Shown here piece by piece: positions 19,881 through 28,364 of a DNA stretch of 64,000 nt. The stretch is from a bacterium (GTDB lineage Bacteria; Electryoneota; RPQS01). The number at the start of each line of letters is the position of its first letter. Position 1 is the stretch's first letter. The notes beneath the pieces are model-generated. The model was not told where the DNA came from. It worked only from the letters and a program-made list of their open reading frames with translations, and searched no databases. Position numbers and translations under genes: made by a program. The stretch covers positions 85,327-149,326 of the forward strand of contig JABWCQ010000008.1 in the NCBI GenBank assembly GCA_013360195.1, written 5' to 3'.

Positions 19881-20696
19881 ATGCAAACCTATCGTCCATC
19901 CCCCAGTCCAAAAATTGTACTGCAGGTCTTTGGAGCAATCCTTCTGCTCATTCTCGTGTTCCGCTGTTTCACCGTCATTCCCGCCGGACACGTCGGTGTC
20001 GTTGACTTCTTTGGAAAGGTGTCGGATGCAACCCTCAAACCTGGTGTCAACTTCCGGAATCCGCTCGCGGCTATTCACAAATTCTCGGTGAAAACTCAGG
20101 AAAAGAAAGAGGTTATGGTCGTGCCCTCCAAAGAGGGTCTGTCCGTCACCTTGGAAGTTTCCGCCTTATATCACCTGAACCCCGAGACCGCTGCCGAGGT
20201 GTACAAGACAATTGGACCGGACTACCAGTCCATCATCCTCGAGCCCAATTTCCGCTCGATTACCCGCGGGGTAACAGCTGGCTACGAAGCCCGCGCCTTG
20301 TACACATCCGAACGTGAAGTCCTGGCTCAGCAAATCAAGGAAGCGCTTGAAAAGACCGTGTCACCCAGAGGCATCACCATTGAGGCAACCCCGCTGCGGC
20401 AAGTCAGCCTGCCTCCGAACCTCACGGCCTCTATCGAAGCCAAGCTGCAATCCGAACAAGAGTCCCAACGGATGGAGTTCATTCTGACCAAAGAATCCCA
20501 GGAGGCCGACCGCAAGCGCATCGAGGCTCAGGGAATTGCCGATTTCCAGAAGATTGTGTCCCAGGGTCTTTCTGATCCCTTCCTCCGTTGGAAGGGGATT
20601 GAAGCTACTGAAAAACTAGCGACTTCCACAAATGCGAAGGTCGTCGTGGTCGGATCGGGCAAAGACGGGCTACCTATAATCTTAGGCAATCAATAG
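19881..20696 (+). CDS. Prohibitin / SPFH-domain membrane protein
   Basis: A 271-residue protein anchored by one N-terminal membrane helix (IVLQVFGAILLLILVFRCF), followed by an SPFH/Band 7 domain starting VIPAGHVGVVDFFGKV and including TLKPGVNFRNP, and a coiled-coil rich in Glu, Gln and Arg (about 170-225). The spacing resembles prohibitins and HflC, which form ring assemblies around membrane proteases; no protease gene is adjacent here. ATG at 19881 with AGGAG ten bases upstream. It stands alone, followed by a terminator and facing sucA divergently across a 215-base gap. Function beyond membrane scaffolding is unknown. Confidence 0.88.
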   Translation: MQTYRPSPSPKIVLQVFGAILLLILVFRCFTVIPAGHVGVVDFFGKVSDATLKPGVNFRNPLAAIHKFSVKTQEKKEVMVVPSKEGLSVTLEVSALYHLNPETAAEVYKTIGPDYQSIILEPNFRSITRGVTAGYEARALYTSEREVLAQQIKEALEKTVSPRGITIEATPLRQVSLPPNLTASIEAKLQSEQESQRMEFILTKESQEADRKRIEAQGIADFQKIVSQGLSDPFLRWKGIEATEKLATSTNAKVVVVGSGKDGLPIILGNQ

Positions 20697-20731
20697 GCCA
20701 AACGCAACTCATTTCGTTAAAATACGAAATA

Positions 20732-20763
20732 AAACGAGGCGGCCGTGATGCCACCTCGTTTTT
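20732..20763. terminator. Bidirectional terminator between convergent genes
   Basis: Inverted repeat AAAACGAGG..CCTCGTTTT (arms 20732-20743 and 20752-20763) with one mismatch that becomes a G-U pair on the minus strand. It separates the prohibitin-like gene from the convergent DoxX gene and has T-rich sequence on both exits. Confidence 0.75.
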
Positions 20764-20803
20764 CTTACCGTCACCGCAGCATCACACCAGTAAGGCGAGA
20801 CGC

Positions 20804-21217
20804 CTAGGCATACCTCCTGTCCAGCGCGTATTTCCCTCCGCCGATAAACACAAAGGCGATGGCAATGGCCAAAAAGAGAAACGCCTTTTCCGCCGTCGCA
20901 AATGGGTCGCTGGCGTGGCGAACAAAACCGGCCACTCCCATCGTGCAGGCAATGAAAAATGCCGCCGGTCGGGTGGCCAGGCCGATTGCAAGCAGGATTC
21001 CCCCCACTAATTCCGAGAGGCTTGCTGCCCACGCGAATACTTCCGGCATCGGAAATCCCATCTTTGCCACCCCTTCGATGAATTTCTCCGAAGGCGGCGT
21101 CTTACCCCAACCGTGCGCGATGGCCATGGTCAAACCTGTGAAAACTCTCAAGATAAACAGGCCGATGTTGGCCGCTCCTGACTTTATATCCGCGCCGCCG
21201 AACAGGATTTTCTTCAC
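20804..21217 (-). CDS. DoxX-family membrane protein
   Basis: A 137-residue inner-membrane protein with four hydrophobic helices. The pattern LRVFTGLTMAIAHGWGK, then MPEVFAWAASLSELVGGILLAIGLATRPAA, is typical of the DoxX family (related to YphA and MauE-like proteins). Start is GTG at 21217 with GGAG seven bases upstream. DoxX proteins are linked in other bacteria to redox and oxidative-stress functions, but the family as a whole has no single reaction. It is divergent from the racemase gene, with 76 bases between the starts. Confidence 0.88.
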   Translation of the reverse strand: MKKILFGGADIKSGAANIGLFILRVFTGLTMAIAHGWGKTPPSEKFIEGVAKMGFPMPEVFAWAASLSELVGGILLAIGLATRPAAFFIACTMGVAGFVRHASDPFATAEKAFLFLAIAIAFVFIGGGKYALDRRYA

Positions 21218-21293
21218 GGGACTTCTCCGATTGATTGCCTTTATTCCGTCTTCAGATTAGATTATACTCATCACAAACTACAAAAGTTCTCGC

Positions 21294-21983
21294 ATGAAAA
21301 CACTCGGTCTTATCGGCGGAACAAGCTGGCACTCGACAGTCGATTACTACAGGCTCATCAACCGCGGCGTTCATGAACGTTTGGGCGAAGTAAACGCTGC
21401 GCGCCTGGTCATGTTCTCGCTGAATATGCAGGAGTTCAAAAACATCATTGATGCGGGCGGCTGGAAGGCGGGCGAAAACTATCTTGTTCCCTTTGCTCAG
21501 AAGCTCGAAGCATTCGGCGCAGAAGGACTGGTGATGTGCGCCAACACTCCGCACATTGTCGCTGACGGCATTCGCGCCGCTGTCTCCATCCCGTTGATTC
21601 ATATCGTTGAAGCTACCGCTCTTGTGCTCGCGCAAAAAAACGTCTCGACCGTCGGCGTGCTCGGTACGACGTTTACCATGGAGCAGCCGTTTTACAGAGA
21701 CATGCTGGAAAAGCACGGTATCAAAATGATCGTGCCTGAACCGGAAGATCGTGCTTGGATTAACGACAATATCTTCGGAGAATTGGCCGCGGGTGTTTTT
21801 CGTGACGAAACAAAACAACGCTACAAAGAACTCATGCGCGAACTCGGCGAACGCGGTGCTCAGGCTGTCGCGCTCGCCTGCACAGAGATTCCTGTTCTTA
21901 TCAAACCGGAAGAGTGTCCGATTCCTGCGTTTGACACCATCGCAATCCACGCCAACGCCGCTGTTGAGTGGATGCTCGGGTAA
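21294..21983 (+). CDS. Aspartate/glutamate racemase family protein
   Basis: A 229-residue cofactor-independent amino-acid racemase. N-terminal MKTLGLIGGTSWHSTVDYY matches the aspartate/glutamate/hydantoin racemase family. The two catalytic Cys are present in VMCANTPH (first half) and LACTEIPVL (second half), so the enzyme should be active. It is closest in pattern to the YgeA/aspartate racemase branch rather than MurI, since it lacks MurI-type spacing. The substrate (Asp or Glu) is not decided. ATG at 21294; no strong Shine-Dalgarno. It stands alone, downstream of a short divergent promoter region shared with DoxX. Confidence 0.9.
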   Translation: MKTLGLIGGTSWHSTVDYYRLINRGVHERLGEVNAARLVMFSLNMQEFKNIIDAGGWKAGENYLVPFAQKLEAFGAEGLVMCANTPHIVADGIRAAVSIPLIHIVEATALVLAQKNVSTVGVLGTTFTMEQPFYRDMLEKHGIKMIVPEPEDRAWINDNIFGELAAGVFRDETKQRYKELMRELGERGAQAVALACTEIPVLIKPEECPIPAFDTIAIHANAAVEWMLG

Positions 21984-22138
21984 AGTCCGCGTTTCGCTTC
22001 CCGCATCCGCCGGTGGACTGAACGCGGGGGTGAGCGCTCCGGCCATTTGAGATATTCCGGGACGAACTCCCCTGCATGCCTCTCCAGTTTTCCCACCTCC
22101 CTCGTAACTTCAATGCCAATCCCCTCTAATTAGAAAAT

Positions 22139-22150
22139 GAACATATGTTT
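22139..22150. promoter_or_regulatory. LexA-like palindrome (GAACATATGTTT)
   Basis: The sequence GAACATATGTTT differs by one base from the GAAC-N4-GTTC core that LexA recognises in Gram-positive bacteria (core palindrome AACATATGTT). It lies 30 bases upstream of the promoter -35 hexamer. A single match of this length can occur by chance in an A+T-rich segment. Confidence 0.35.
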
Positions 22151-22180
22151 ACAAAAAATTGCATTTTTTAGCACAAACTC

Positions 22181-22209
22181 TTGACAAACGTTCAATTCAT
22201 ATGTATATT
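22181..22209 (+). promoter_or_regulatory. Near-consensus sigma-70 promoter
   Basis: TTGACA at 22181-22186, a 17-base spacer, and TATATT at 22204-22209: the best promoter match seen in the window. Transcription would begin near 22216 and run into the 3' end of the subtilase gene on the opposite strand. No annotated gene lies downstream on this strand. Confidence 0.7.
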
Positions 22210-22377
22210 ATGCACATCATGAAGATGAAGCCTATTCCAAAATGTGCACTGGGAGCAGAAGCGGATTGTCAGCAAATCCTGTCCACCGGCAAAAAGAAAT
22301 ACGGCGACCCTTTCGAGCCGCCGCACATACCTCCAAGCGCTTCGAGCGAAGCGCAAGGTGCCTGCTTGTCAAGTAGG

Positions 22378-24240
22378 TTAGCTGTTCTTCAGCAATTCAA
22401 TCGATTTCTTCGGATTAATAAGCTTGACCGTCCGGTCGCCCGCCTTCCGTTCATCCGCGCCGTTGATTATCAACTCGCGCAACTGCTGCGGAGTCAAGTC
22501 AGGACGCAGTGTCAGGAGCTTACCCGCCAGATTCAGCACCTGCGGAGAACTCATCGACGTGCCGTTCAACTTCATTTGCGTCCCCCCGGGGACATAGCTC
22601 ATCACTTCAAAGCCATTGCCATAGACGTCCACTTTGCCGAAGCTCGTGAAACTTGTCTCTTCGCCCGCCTGATCCACCGCGCCAATTGAAATAATGTTCG
22701 GCAGGTCATAGCTCGACGGATAGAACTCCGCAAAAGCGTTGTCAAGATTCGAATTCCCCGCGCTTGTGATAAACAAAATGTTCGGCGCGTTCATGATGGC
22801 GTTCTTGAACGCCGTGTCGCCAATCGTATAGATTTTACGAGCCAGCGCTTTCCGCTCTTCCACGGTGCCGCCCGCATTGTTCGCTTCCAGAGCGTCTTCA
22901 ATGCCTTTCAGCGAACCGCCCCAGCTCATGTTCACCGCGCGCACGCCGTTCTTCTTGAAATACTCAATCGTCTCCACCAACGCCGCGGCATCCTTCGTCG
23001 CTTGCTCAATCGTCGGCGTCTCCGGAATCATGCGATGGTCGAACGTCAAACGGGCGCCGAGAATCCGGCAATACGGATTGCCCGCCGCCGCGATACCCGC
23101 CACGTGCGTGCCGTGGCAATAGTTCCCGTACAAACTGATGGCTTCTATAAACGGTTGAACTTCATCCTGCTTCAAACTCGCGATGTGCTTCTTGATCTCT
23201 GCCGCTTCCTCGCTCTCAATCGCAGACTGCACGTCGCCCAGGCCTTTCATCCAGCGGCGCATCTGATCTTCGTTGCCCAGATTCTCCTTGCCGATCGGAT
23301 ACAGAAGTGAAGTCTCCTTGTTCGAGTGCAAATCAAAGGCGATCCCGTGAACATCGTCAACGAATCCGTTTTTGTCGTCGTCCTTGTTGTTGCCCGGAAT
23401 CTCCTTCTCGTTCTTCCACATCTGTCCCAGCGGATCGAAAATGTTGTAATCAACACCCGAGTCCCAAACCGCCAGAACAACCGGCTTGTAGTTCTCGCCC
23501 TTGCTGAACTCAACATCGCGCTCCGCCCAAATGTCCGGCTTCTGCACCGCGTGTGCGCTGATATAGTCCGACAGCGCCGCGATGAAAATTTCCTTCTTCG
23601 GAATGTAGAAGTTCAGCGCGAAATGCGGAGAGAGAACCGACATCGCGTTGTCCTGTGTCATTTCACCGTTCGACTTGTCAAGCGTCGGCTGAAGCGATGC
23701 CTCAAGTCCGCCGATAACCACCGCTTCCGACGCCATCTCCGCGCCGCCCTTCATTGCCTTCACATTCGCTTCCACGACTTCGTAAGGCATGTTGGCAAGC
23801 ATCGAGCGCAGTTCCGCGTCGAGATTCTTGTCGTAGTTCTCCTGCCCCTTCAATTGCGTTCTGGCAATTGCGCGGCCAATCATCGCCGTCGTGTGTTTCG
23901 CGGCCTCTTTGTCTTCAAGCTCGATGCGAAGATTCACCAACTCCAGATAACGCTGCCAGTCGCCTTCTATCATCGCGACTGTGCCGAGATTGGCGTACAT
24001 GCCTTGCAGCGTGGACTTGTCCGTGATTTCGTACTTTTCCAAGTCGGCCAGAATGTCCGCCTTCACTTCGGCGGCCAACGCCTTCATCGCCGCTTCGTCC
24101 TTCAGGAAATCAACAATCTTCTTGTCAATCTTGTAGGTGTGCCGCGGCAAATCGTCGAGCTTCTCAATCTTAATCTTGTCGGCAACGGCCAAATTGGCGA
24201 GTAGACCGACCAGCAGCATGACAAACCATGTGCGTTTCAT
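22378..24240 (-). CDS. Secreted subtilisin-like serine protease with large N-terminal region
   Basis: A 620-residue exported S8 peptidase. Signal peptide MKRTWFVMLLVGLLANLAVA. The first ~240 residues form a Lys/Glu-rich helical region that could be a propeptide or binding domain. The triad is D260 in AVWDSGVDY, H376 in CHGTHVAGIA and S562 in NGTSMSSPQV, with the oxyanion Asn in TSAGNSN. An insertion between D and H (NNKDDDKNGFVDDVHG) looks like a calcium-binding loop. There is no C-terminal sorting domain, unlike the subtilase at 822. The ATG at 24240 has GGAG six bases upstream; upstream ATG and other starts are weaker. It follows the epimerase fusion gene at a distance of 108 bases. Confidence 0.9.
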   Translation of the reverse strand: MKRTWFVMLLVGLLANLAVADKIKIEKLDDLPRHTYKIDKKIVDFLKDEAAMKALAAEVKADILADLEKYEITDKSTLQGMYANLGTVAMIEGDWQRYLELVNLRIELEDKEAAKHTTAMIGRAIARTQLKGQENYDKNLDAELRSMLANMPYEVVEANVKAMKGGAEMASEAVVIGGLEASLQPTLDKSNGEMTQDNAMSVLSPHFALNFYIPKKEIFIAALSDYISAHAVQKPDIWAERDVEFSKGENYKPVVLAVWDSGVDYNIFDPLGQMWKNEKEIPGNNKDDDKNGFVDDVHGIAFDLHSNKETSLLYPIGKENLGNEDQMRRWMKGLGDVQSAIESEEAAEIKKHIASLKQDEVQPFIEAISLYGNYCHGTHVAGIAAAGNPYCRILGARLTFDHRMIPETPTIEQATKDAAALVETIEYFKKNGVRAVNMSWGGSLKGIEDALEANNAGGTVEERKALARKIYTIGDTAFKNAIMNAPNILFITSAGNSNLDNAFAEFYPSSYDLPNIISIGAVDQAGEETSFTSFGKVDVYGNGFEVMSYVPGGTQMKLNGTSMSSPQVLNLAGKLLTLRPDLTPQQLRELIINGADERKAGDRTVKLINPKKSIELLKNS

Positions 24241-24348
24241 CTTCGTCTCCATCCGAAAGGTGTTACTGAAAAAAAAGGAAGTTTGAATCTTGAATTGATT
24301 TTCGGCGAGGACGGTGGCGCCCCGCAGTTGTGCCGGACAGCCCACCGT

Positions 24349-25806
24349 TCAGGATATTAGATAGCTGTTTCGCCCGCTTTGTGGCAGTGGAGCTGGGTGG
24401 AAGGGAGGCATATGCCGAAATGGCATTCCCGTTTCAAACCTGAGCGCGCTTTCAAGGTCCCCAAACCATGGCTGAAATCCTGCCCGATTAAGCACATCAG
24501 GCACCGCATGGGTACTTGCCAGCAGCAACTCCCGTCCCATTTCCCCAAAGGCAGTATTTACAGCAATTTCAGGAACAAAGGCGAAAGTCGGTCGGTTCAG
24601 AACATGACCAAGAGTTTTCGTAAACTCTTGATTTGAAACAGCCTTCCCGGAAGTGGTGTTTACGGGACCCTGAAGGGTACTGTCGTAGAGCATTCGGTAG
24701 AGGACGGCAACGAGGTCATCTAGGTGAATCCAGCTCATCATTTGACGGCCCGAGCCCAGCCTCCCGCCTAATCCCAACTTGAAAATGGGCAAGAGCCGCC
24801 CAAGGACACCGCCCCACCCTGAGACGACCGTCCCTATTCGTGGATGAACCACCCGAATGCCTGCATTTCGTGCAGGTTCCGCGGCGCCTTCCCAGGCTTT
24901 CACAACCGCCGCCAAAAATGAGGTCCCGGGCTTCGCCGTTTCGTTCTGTGGCTCGACTGAATCCGGGTAGATTCCGACTGCCGAGGCACTCACGAAAACC
25001 TGAGGCGGTCGCTTCAGCGCGGCAATGGTCTCGGCAAGGAGACGTGTGCCCTGAACCCGGCTGTCGAGAATCTCGCGCTTGGCGGATTCTGTCCAGCGGC
25101 CGGCGGCGATGTTCCGTCCAGCCAAGTGGACGACTGCATCCACTCCTTCGAGCTTCTCGGATTCGATTTCTCTCTTGAGAGGATTCCAAAGAACCGACTG
25201 CTCAGTCGTCCGCCTGCGTTCAATCAATACGACTTCGTGTCCACCGGTCGTGAGAAAGTGTCTTAGTCCGCTTCCTATCATCCCCGAGGCGCCGCTGATG
25301 GCGACTTTCAGCCGTGGACGTTCGGCAAACTCGGCATGGCGGCTCAGGTCAATCCAAGTGCGTTCATGCCTCCATGGAAAGGCCGTATTGACCATCCAGT
25401 TTACCTGTGATTGACCGAAGTGTTGTCCGATTTTCCCGAGAGGAAACTCATAATCAATCCGGTCCTCAAGTTCACTTCGGCCACCCGGCAAATCGGTGCA
25501 AAGATGAAGATGAACCCACTTGCGAAACGGGCCGCGCTCCTGTTCGTCGATGAACTGGCGGCCGTCAATCACGCTGTGGTGCTTTGCCAGCCACTTCATC
25601 TTGAACGGACCCGCCGGGACTGAAAGCTCCCTGCGGCTGCCCTCGCGCACCTGTTCATCACCCCACGTGACTTTGATTGCCGACCATGGAGGCGTCAGTC
25701 GCTCAAGAGCGCCGATCCGCATGTGCCAATCGAACAGCTCGCGGGCGGGAACGGGATAGACACTTTTTAGACTGAATTGCGGCACGGAAAGCGATGTATG
25801 AAGCAA
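24349..25806 (-). CDS. SRPBCC-NAD epimerase fusion (TIGR01777 family)
   Basis: A two-domain cytoplasmic protein of about 485 residues. Residues 1-160 resemble a SRPBCC (START-like) ligand-binding domain (YPVPARELFDWHMRIGALERL, and FQ..W.H..TW). Residues 165-470 form a Rossmann-fold epimerase of the TIGR01777 type (YfcH-like): LKVAISGASGMIGSGLRHFL nucleotide motif, VVHLAGRNIAAGRWTESAKREI, SASAVGIYPD and RIGTVVSGWGGVL. In Bacteroidota and relatives these parts often occur fused. The biochemical substrate is unknown. The frame begins at a TTG (25806); GTG at codon 8 is an alternative, and neither has a clear Shine-Dalgarno. Confidence 0.85.
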   Translation of the reverse strand: MLHTSLSVPQFSLKSVYPVPARELFDWHMRIGALERLTPPWSAIKVTWGDEQVREGSRRELSVPAGPFKMKWLAKHHSVIDGRQFIDEQERGPFRKWVHLHLCTDLPGGRSELEDRIDYEFPLGKIGQHFGQSQVNWMVNTAFPWRHERTWIDLSRHAEFAERPRLKVAISGASGMIGSGLRHFLTTGGHEVVLIERRRTTEQSVLWNPLKREIESEKLEGVDAVVHLAGRNIAAGRWTESAKREILDSRVQGTRLLAETIAALKRPPQVFVSASAVGIYPDSVEPQNETAKPGTSFLAAVVKAWEGAAEPARNAGIRVVHPRIGTVVSGWGGVLGRLLPIFKLGLGGRLGSGRQMMSWIHLDDLVAVLYRMLYDSTLQGPVNTTSGKAVSNQEFTKTLGHVLNRPTFAFVPEIAVNTAFGEMGRELLLASTHAVPDVLNRAGFQPWFGDLESALRFETGMPFRHMPPFHPAPLPQSGRNSYLIS

Positions 25807-25854
25807 AATGTGGATAAACTCTAATATACGGCTTTTCTAACAGAGGTGAAAGTA

Positions 25855-25929
25855 CCGTTCTGTCGCAGAACGGCGAATCGAGAATTCTCCTTTACAACCG
25901 TTGAATTACGATGAGCCATTCCGTATCTT
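25855..25929 (+). promoter_or_regulatory. Inverted repeat and weak promoter before the amidoligase cluster
   Basis: A 7-bp inverted repeat CCGTTCT-N5-AGAACGG (25855-25873) lies upstream of a plausible promoter, TTGAAT at 25901-25906, 17-base spacer, TATCTT at 25924-25929. Together they could form an operator and promoter for the five-gene cluster that begins at 25973, with a leader of about 37 bases. Both hexamers match consensus at only four of six positions. Confidence 0.4.
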
Positions 25930-25972
25930 CAATCAACAATACTCCTCAGTTTCCCCCACCCAATAATTTCCT

Positions 25973-27094
25973 ATGGCCTTGATATTTAACGGCTCTCCGG
26001 AACCTACGCTGGGCGTAGAATGTGAACTGCTGCTGATTGACCCGAAAACATGGCAAGCGGTCAACCGTGCCCCCGAACTGTTGGCTGAACTGGGCGATGT
26101 CGGTTGGGCTAAGCCCGAACTCTTGCAATGCATTGTCGAGGTTATTACGACACCGTGCCGCACGGTGGCGGATGTCAAGCGCGAGCTTGTGGATAAGTTT
26201 CGCAAAACCGAAGAGGCCGCCAATAAGCTGGGCATGACCACTGCATTTATGGCGACGCACCCGACGGCGCTATGGCACGACATGGTGATTACCGACAATC
26301 CGCGCTACATGAATCTGGTCAATCGTATGCAATGGCCGGCACGCCGCGCGATGATTATGGGGCTGCATGTGCATGTTGGTGTCAAATCGGCGGAAAAGGC
26401 GATTGCCATCTTCAACGCGATGACCACTTTTCTCCCGCACCTACTGGCCGTATCGGCGGCGTCGCCGTACTTCATGGGCGAGGAAACTGGACTGGCGTCA
26501 TCGCGCATCAAAGTTTTTGAAGCGATGCCAACCGCAGGGTTGCCGCAGCGTATGCTCAATTGGGCTGAGTTTCAAAGATTTATGAAGACGCTGATTCATG
26601 CCGGAGCGATTCAGTCGATTCAGGAAATTTGGTGGGACGTGCGCCCGCATCCGAAATTCGGAACACTCGAAATTCGCATCTGCGACGGCACCCCCGATTT
26701 GAAGGACGTGCTGGCGCTGGTGGCGCTGGCTCAATGTCTGATATGCTATCTTGAAGACCTGTATGACAACGGCGAAACGCTGCCGATTCACAAATACTGG
26801 TTCATCAAGGAAAACAAGTGGCGCGCCACCCGCTGGGGATTGGACGCGGACATCGTGCACACGGATGACGGAGCGACACGGCATATGCGTGACGACCTGC
26901 ACTTTTTGGTCAAGACGTTGACGCCATTCGCCATTCAGCAGAACTGCCTTGAAGAACTGCAGCACATTGTGAAAATAACAGACCGGGGCGGAAGCTACGA
27001 ACGTCAACGCTCGGTCTATCGCAAGACCGAGAACTTCATGGCGGTCACCGAATCCGTTGTCAGCGAGTTTCAGGAGAGCGTCAGGCAGGCTTGA
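25973..27094 (+). CDS. GCS2-type carboxylate-amine ligase (YbdK-like)
   Basis: A 373-residue ATP-dependent amide-bond enzyme of the glutamate-cysteine ligase 2 (COG2170) family, which joins a carboxylate to an amine via an acyl-phosphate. The conserved elements are GVECELLLID (E16 and E18), IVEVITTPC, MGLHVHVGV (about 129-137; H132 and H134), LEIRICDGTPD (232-242) and a C-terminal R..R..Y.KTENF. All look intact. YbdK itself has weak gamma-glutamylcysteine synthase activity in vitro, and many relatives act on other substrates. It is the first gene of a five-gene cluster with an ATP-grasp ligase, a transporter and two esterases. ATG at 25973, weak ribosome site. Confidence 0.88.
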   Translation: MALIFNGSPEPTLGVECELLLIDPKTWQAVNRAPELLAELGDVGWAKPELLQCIVEVITTPCRTVADVKRELVDKFRKTEEAANKLGMTTAFMATHPTALWHDMVITDNPRYMNLVNRMQWPARRAMIMGLHVHVGVKSAEKAIAIFNAMTTFLPHLLAVSAASPYFMGEETGLASSRIKVFEAMPTAGLPQRMLNWAEFQRFMKTLIHAGAIQSIQEIWWDVRPHPKFGTLEIRICDGTPDLKDVLALVALAQCLICYLEDLYDNGETLPIHKYWFIKENKWRATRWGLDADIVHTDDGATRHMRDDLHFLVKTLTPFAIQQNCLEELQHIVKITDRGGSYERQRSVYRKTENFMAVTESVVSEFQESVRQA

Positions 27095-27133
27095 AGAGCC
27101 GGTTCACGTTTCCTGAATGCAGCGAAATCTGTC

Positions 27134-28333
27134 ATGAGTGAAAACAAACTCTCACCCGAAGTCAAACGGCTCGGCTGGGTGTCGTTTTTCACCGATGTGT
27201 CGAGCGAGATGCTCTATGCCGTAACGCCGATTTTCCTGAGTACCGTGCTGGGAGCAAGTGCGGGAATCATCGGCGTCATCGAAGGAATTGCCGAGGCGAC
27301 GGCCAGCGTACTCAAGGGATTGAGCGGCTGGTACTCCGACAAGATTCGCAACCGGAAACGTTTTGTCTTTGCGGGATACGCGCTCTCAGCAATTGCAAAG
27401 CCCCTCATCGCCGTTGCCGGTTCATGGGTGTTTGTCCTGTTCGCGCGCTTCCTGGACCGTTTTGGCAAAGGCATTCGCGGCAGCGCACGCGACGCGCTGA
27501 TTGCGGATGTGACCCCCAAAGAGCTGCGGGGGAGAGCCTTCGGGCTGCATCGCGCGATGGACACGGCCGGTGCGTGGCTGGGTGTGGCGATATCCCTGTG
27601 GATTCTGCACACCTACGGCGGCACAGGTAAACTGCAAATCCTCTTGCGCAATCTGTACTGGATAGCGTTTGTCCCGGCGCTCGTAGGAGTGCTGTTCATC
27701 TTCTTCATTCGCGAGCCGAAAAGACGGGAAGACGTGGCACCGAAAGAGCCGGCTGCGCCGCGCACGAGTCTGGGAAAACGTTACTGGCTGATTGTCGCGG
27801 CCGCGAGCATCGGCTATCTCGGCTTCAGCAGCGACGCCTTCTTGATTCTCAAAGCAAAAGACATCGGTCTGTCTATCACCAATGTCTTGATTGCCTATCT
27901 CGCCTACAACGCGTGCTACACGCTGGCGTCGTATCCCATCGGAAAGCTGTCCGATAAGATGAGAATGGAGTATCTACTCTGTGCCGGACTCCTGATCTAT
28001 GCTTTCGTCTATTGGAGCATGGCGTCCGCGGATTCCCGCGCTGCCGTGTTCATCCTGTTCGTCGTTTACGGTCTGTACGCCGCACTGACGGAAGGCGTCA
28101 TCCGAGCGCTCATCGCTAATGTCGTCGGCACGGATGTGAAGGCCACGGCGCTGGGAATTTTCAGTATGATTACCGGAGTGCTTGCGCTGATTGCCAGCCT
28201 GCTGGCCGGCTGGCTGTGGGACAACGTTTCCTCCGACGCGCCGTTCTATCTGGGCGCCGTTTTCGCATTCTTGTCTGCGGTCTGTTTCCTGATTCTCCCG
28301 CTTGAGCGCAGGAATCCCGCGACCGCCTCCTGA
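27134..28333 (+). CDS. Major facilitator superfamily transporter
   Basis: A 399-residue membrane protein with about twelve hydrophobic helices. N-terminal WVSFFTDVSSEMLYAVTPIFL, then GWYSDKIRNRKRFVFAGY (the loop 2-3 motif of the family) and RFLDRFGKGIRGSARDALI (loop 4-5), with a duplicate SYPIGKLSDKMRMEYLL after helix 7. These are typical of the MFS branch annotated as drug or metabolite exporters (COG0477). Being inside the amidoligase cluster with 39-base and 31-base gaps to its neighbours, it is the probable exporter or importer of the cluster product (inference). Direction of transport is not decided by sequence. Confidence 0.9.
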   Translation: MSENKLSPEVKRLGWVSFFTDVSSEMLYAVTPIFLSTVLGASAGIIGVIEGIAEATASVLKGLSGWYSDKIRNRKRFVFAGYALSAIAKPLIAVAGSWVFVLFARFLDRFGKGIRGSARDALIADVTPKELRGRAFGLHRAMDTAGAWLGVAISLWILHTYGGTGKLQILLRNLYWIAFVPALVGVLFIFFIREPKRREDVAPKEPAAPRTSLGKRYWLIVAAASIGYLGFSSDAFLILKAKDIGLSITNVLIAYLAYNACYTLASYPIGKLSDKMRMEYLLCAGLLIYAFVYWSMASADSRAAVFILFVVYGLYAALTEGVIRALIANVVGTDVKATALGIFSMITGVLALIASLLAGWLWDNVSSDAPFYLGAVFAFLSAVCFLILPLERRNPATAS

Positions 28334-28364
28334 TTCGTCCATTCACACACTTAAACTTATTCTC

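Larger units (their letters stand above)
21984..22377. other. 394-base gap with a strong promoter and no recognised gene
   Basis: After the racemase there is an A+T-rich segment (22120-22215) with a LexA-like palindrome and a near-consensus promoter pointing right. Downstream of the promoter an ATG-initiated frame near 22219 (MKMKPIPKCALGAEADC..) stays open for about 50 codons before running antisense into the protease gene at 22378. I do not recognise this peptide. A tight hairpin (arms 22337-22343 and 22348-22354, loop GAGC) precedes the end of the antisense protease gene but has no T tract. The stretch may hold a small RNA, a short peptide gene or the remains of a deleted gene. Confidence 0.5.

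Noticed and set aside
21252..22046. 264-codon minus-strand frame opposite the racemase
   Set aside because: Antisense to a well-supported racemase; composition and translation show no family features.
23326..24204. 292-codon plus-strand frame opposite the subtilase
   Set aside because: Shadow of the protease frame; Arg/His-rich translation of the kind produced by an antisense strand.
24311..24348. Inverted repeat ACGGTGG/CCACCGT after the epimerase fusion gene
   Set aside because: Only 7 bp arms separated by 24 bases, with no T tract; too weak to call a terminator.
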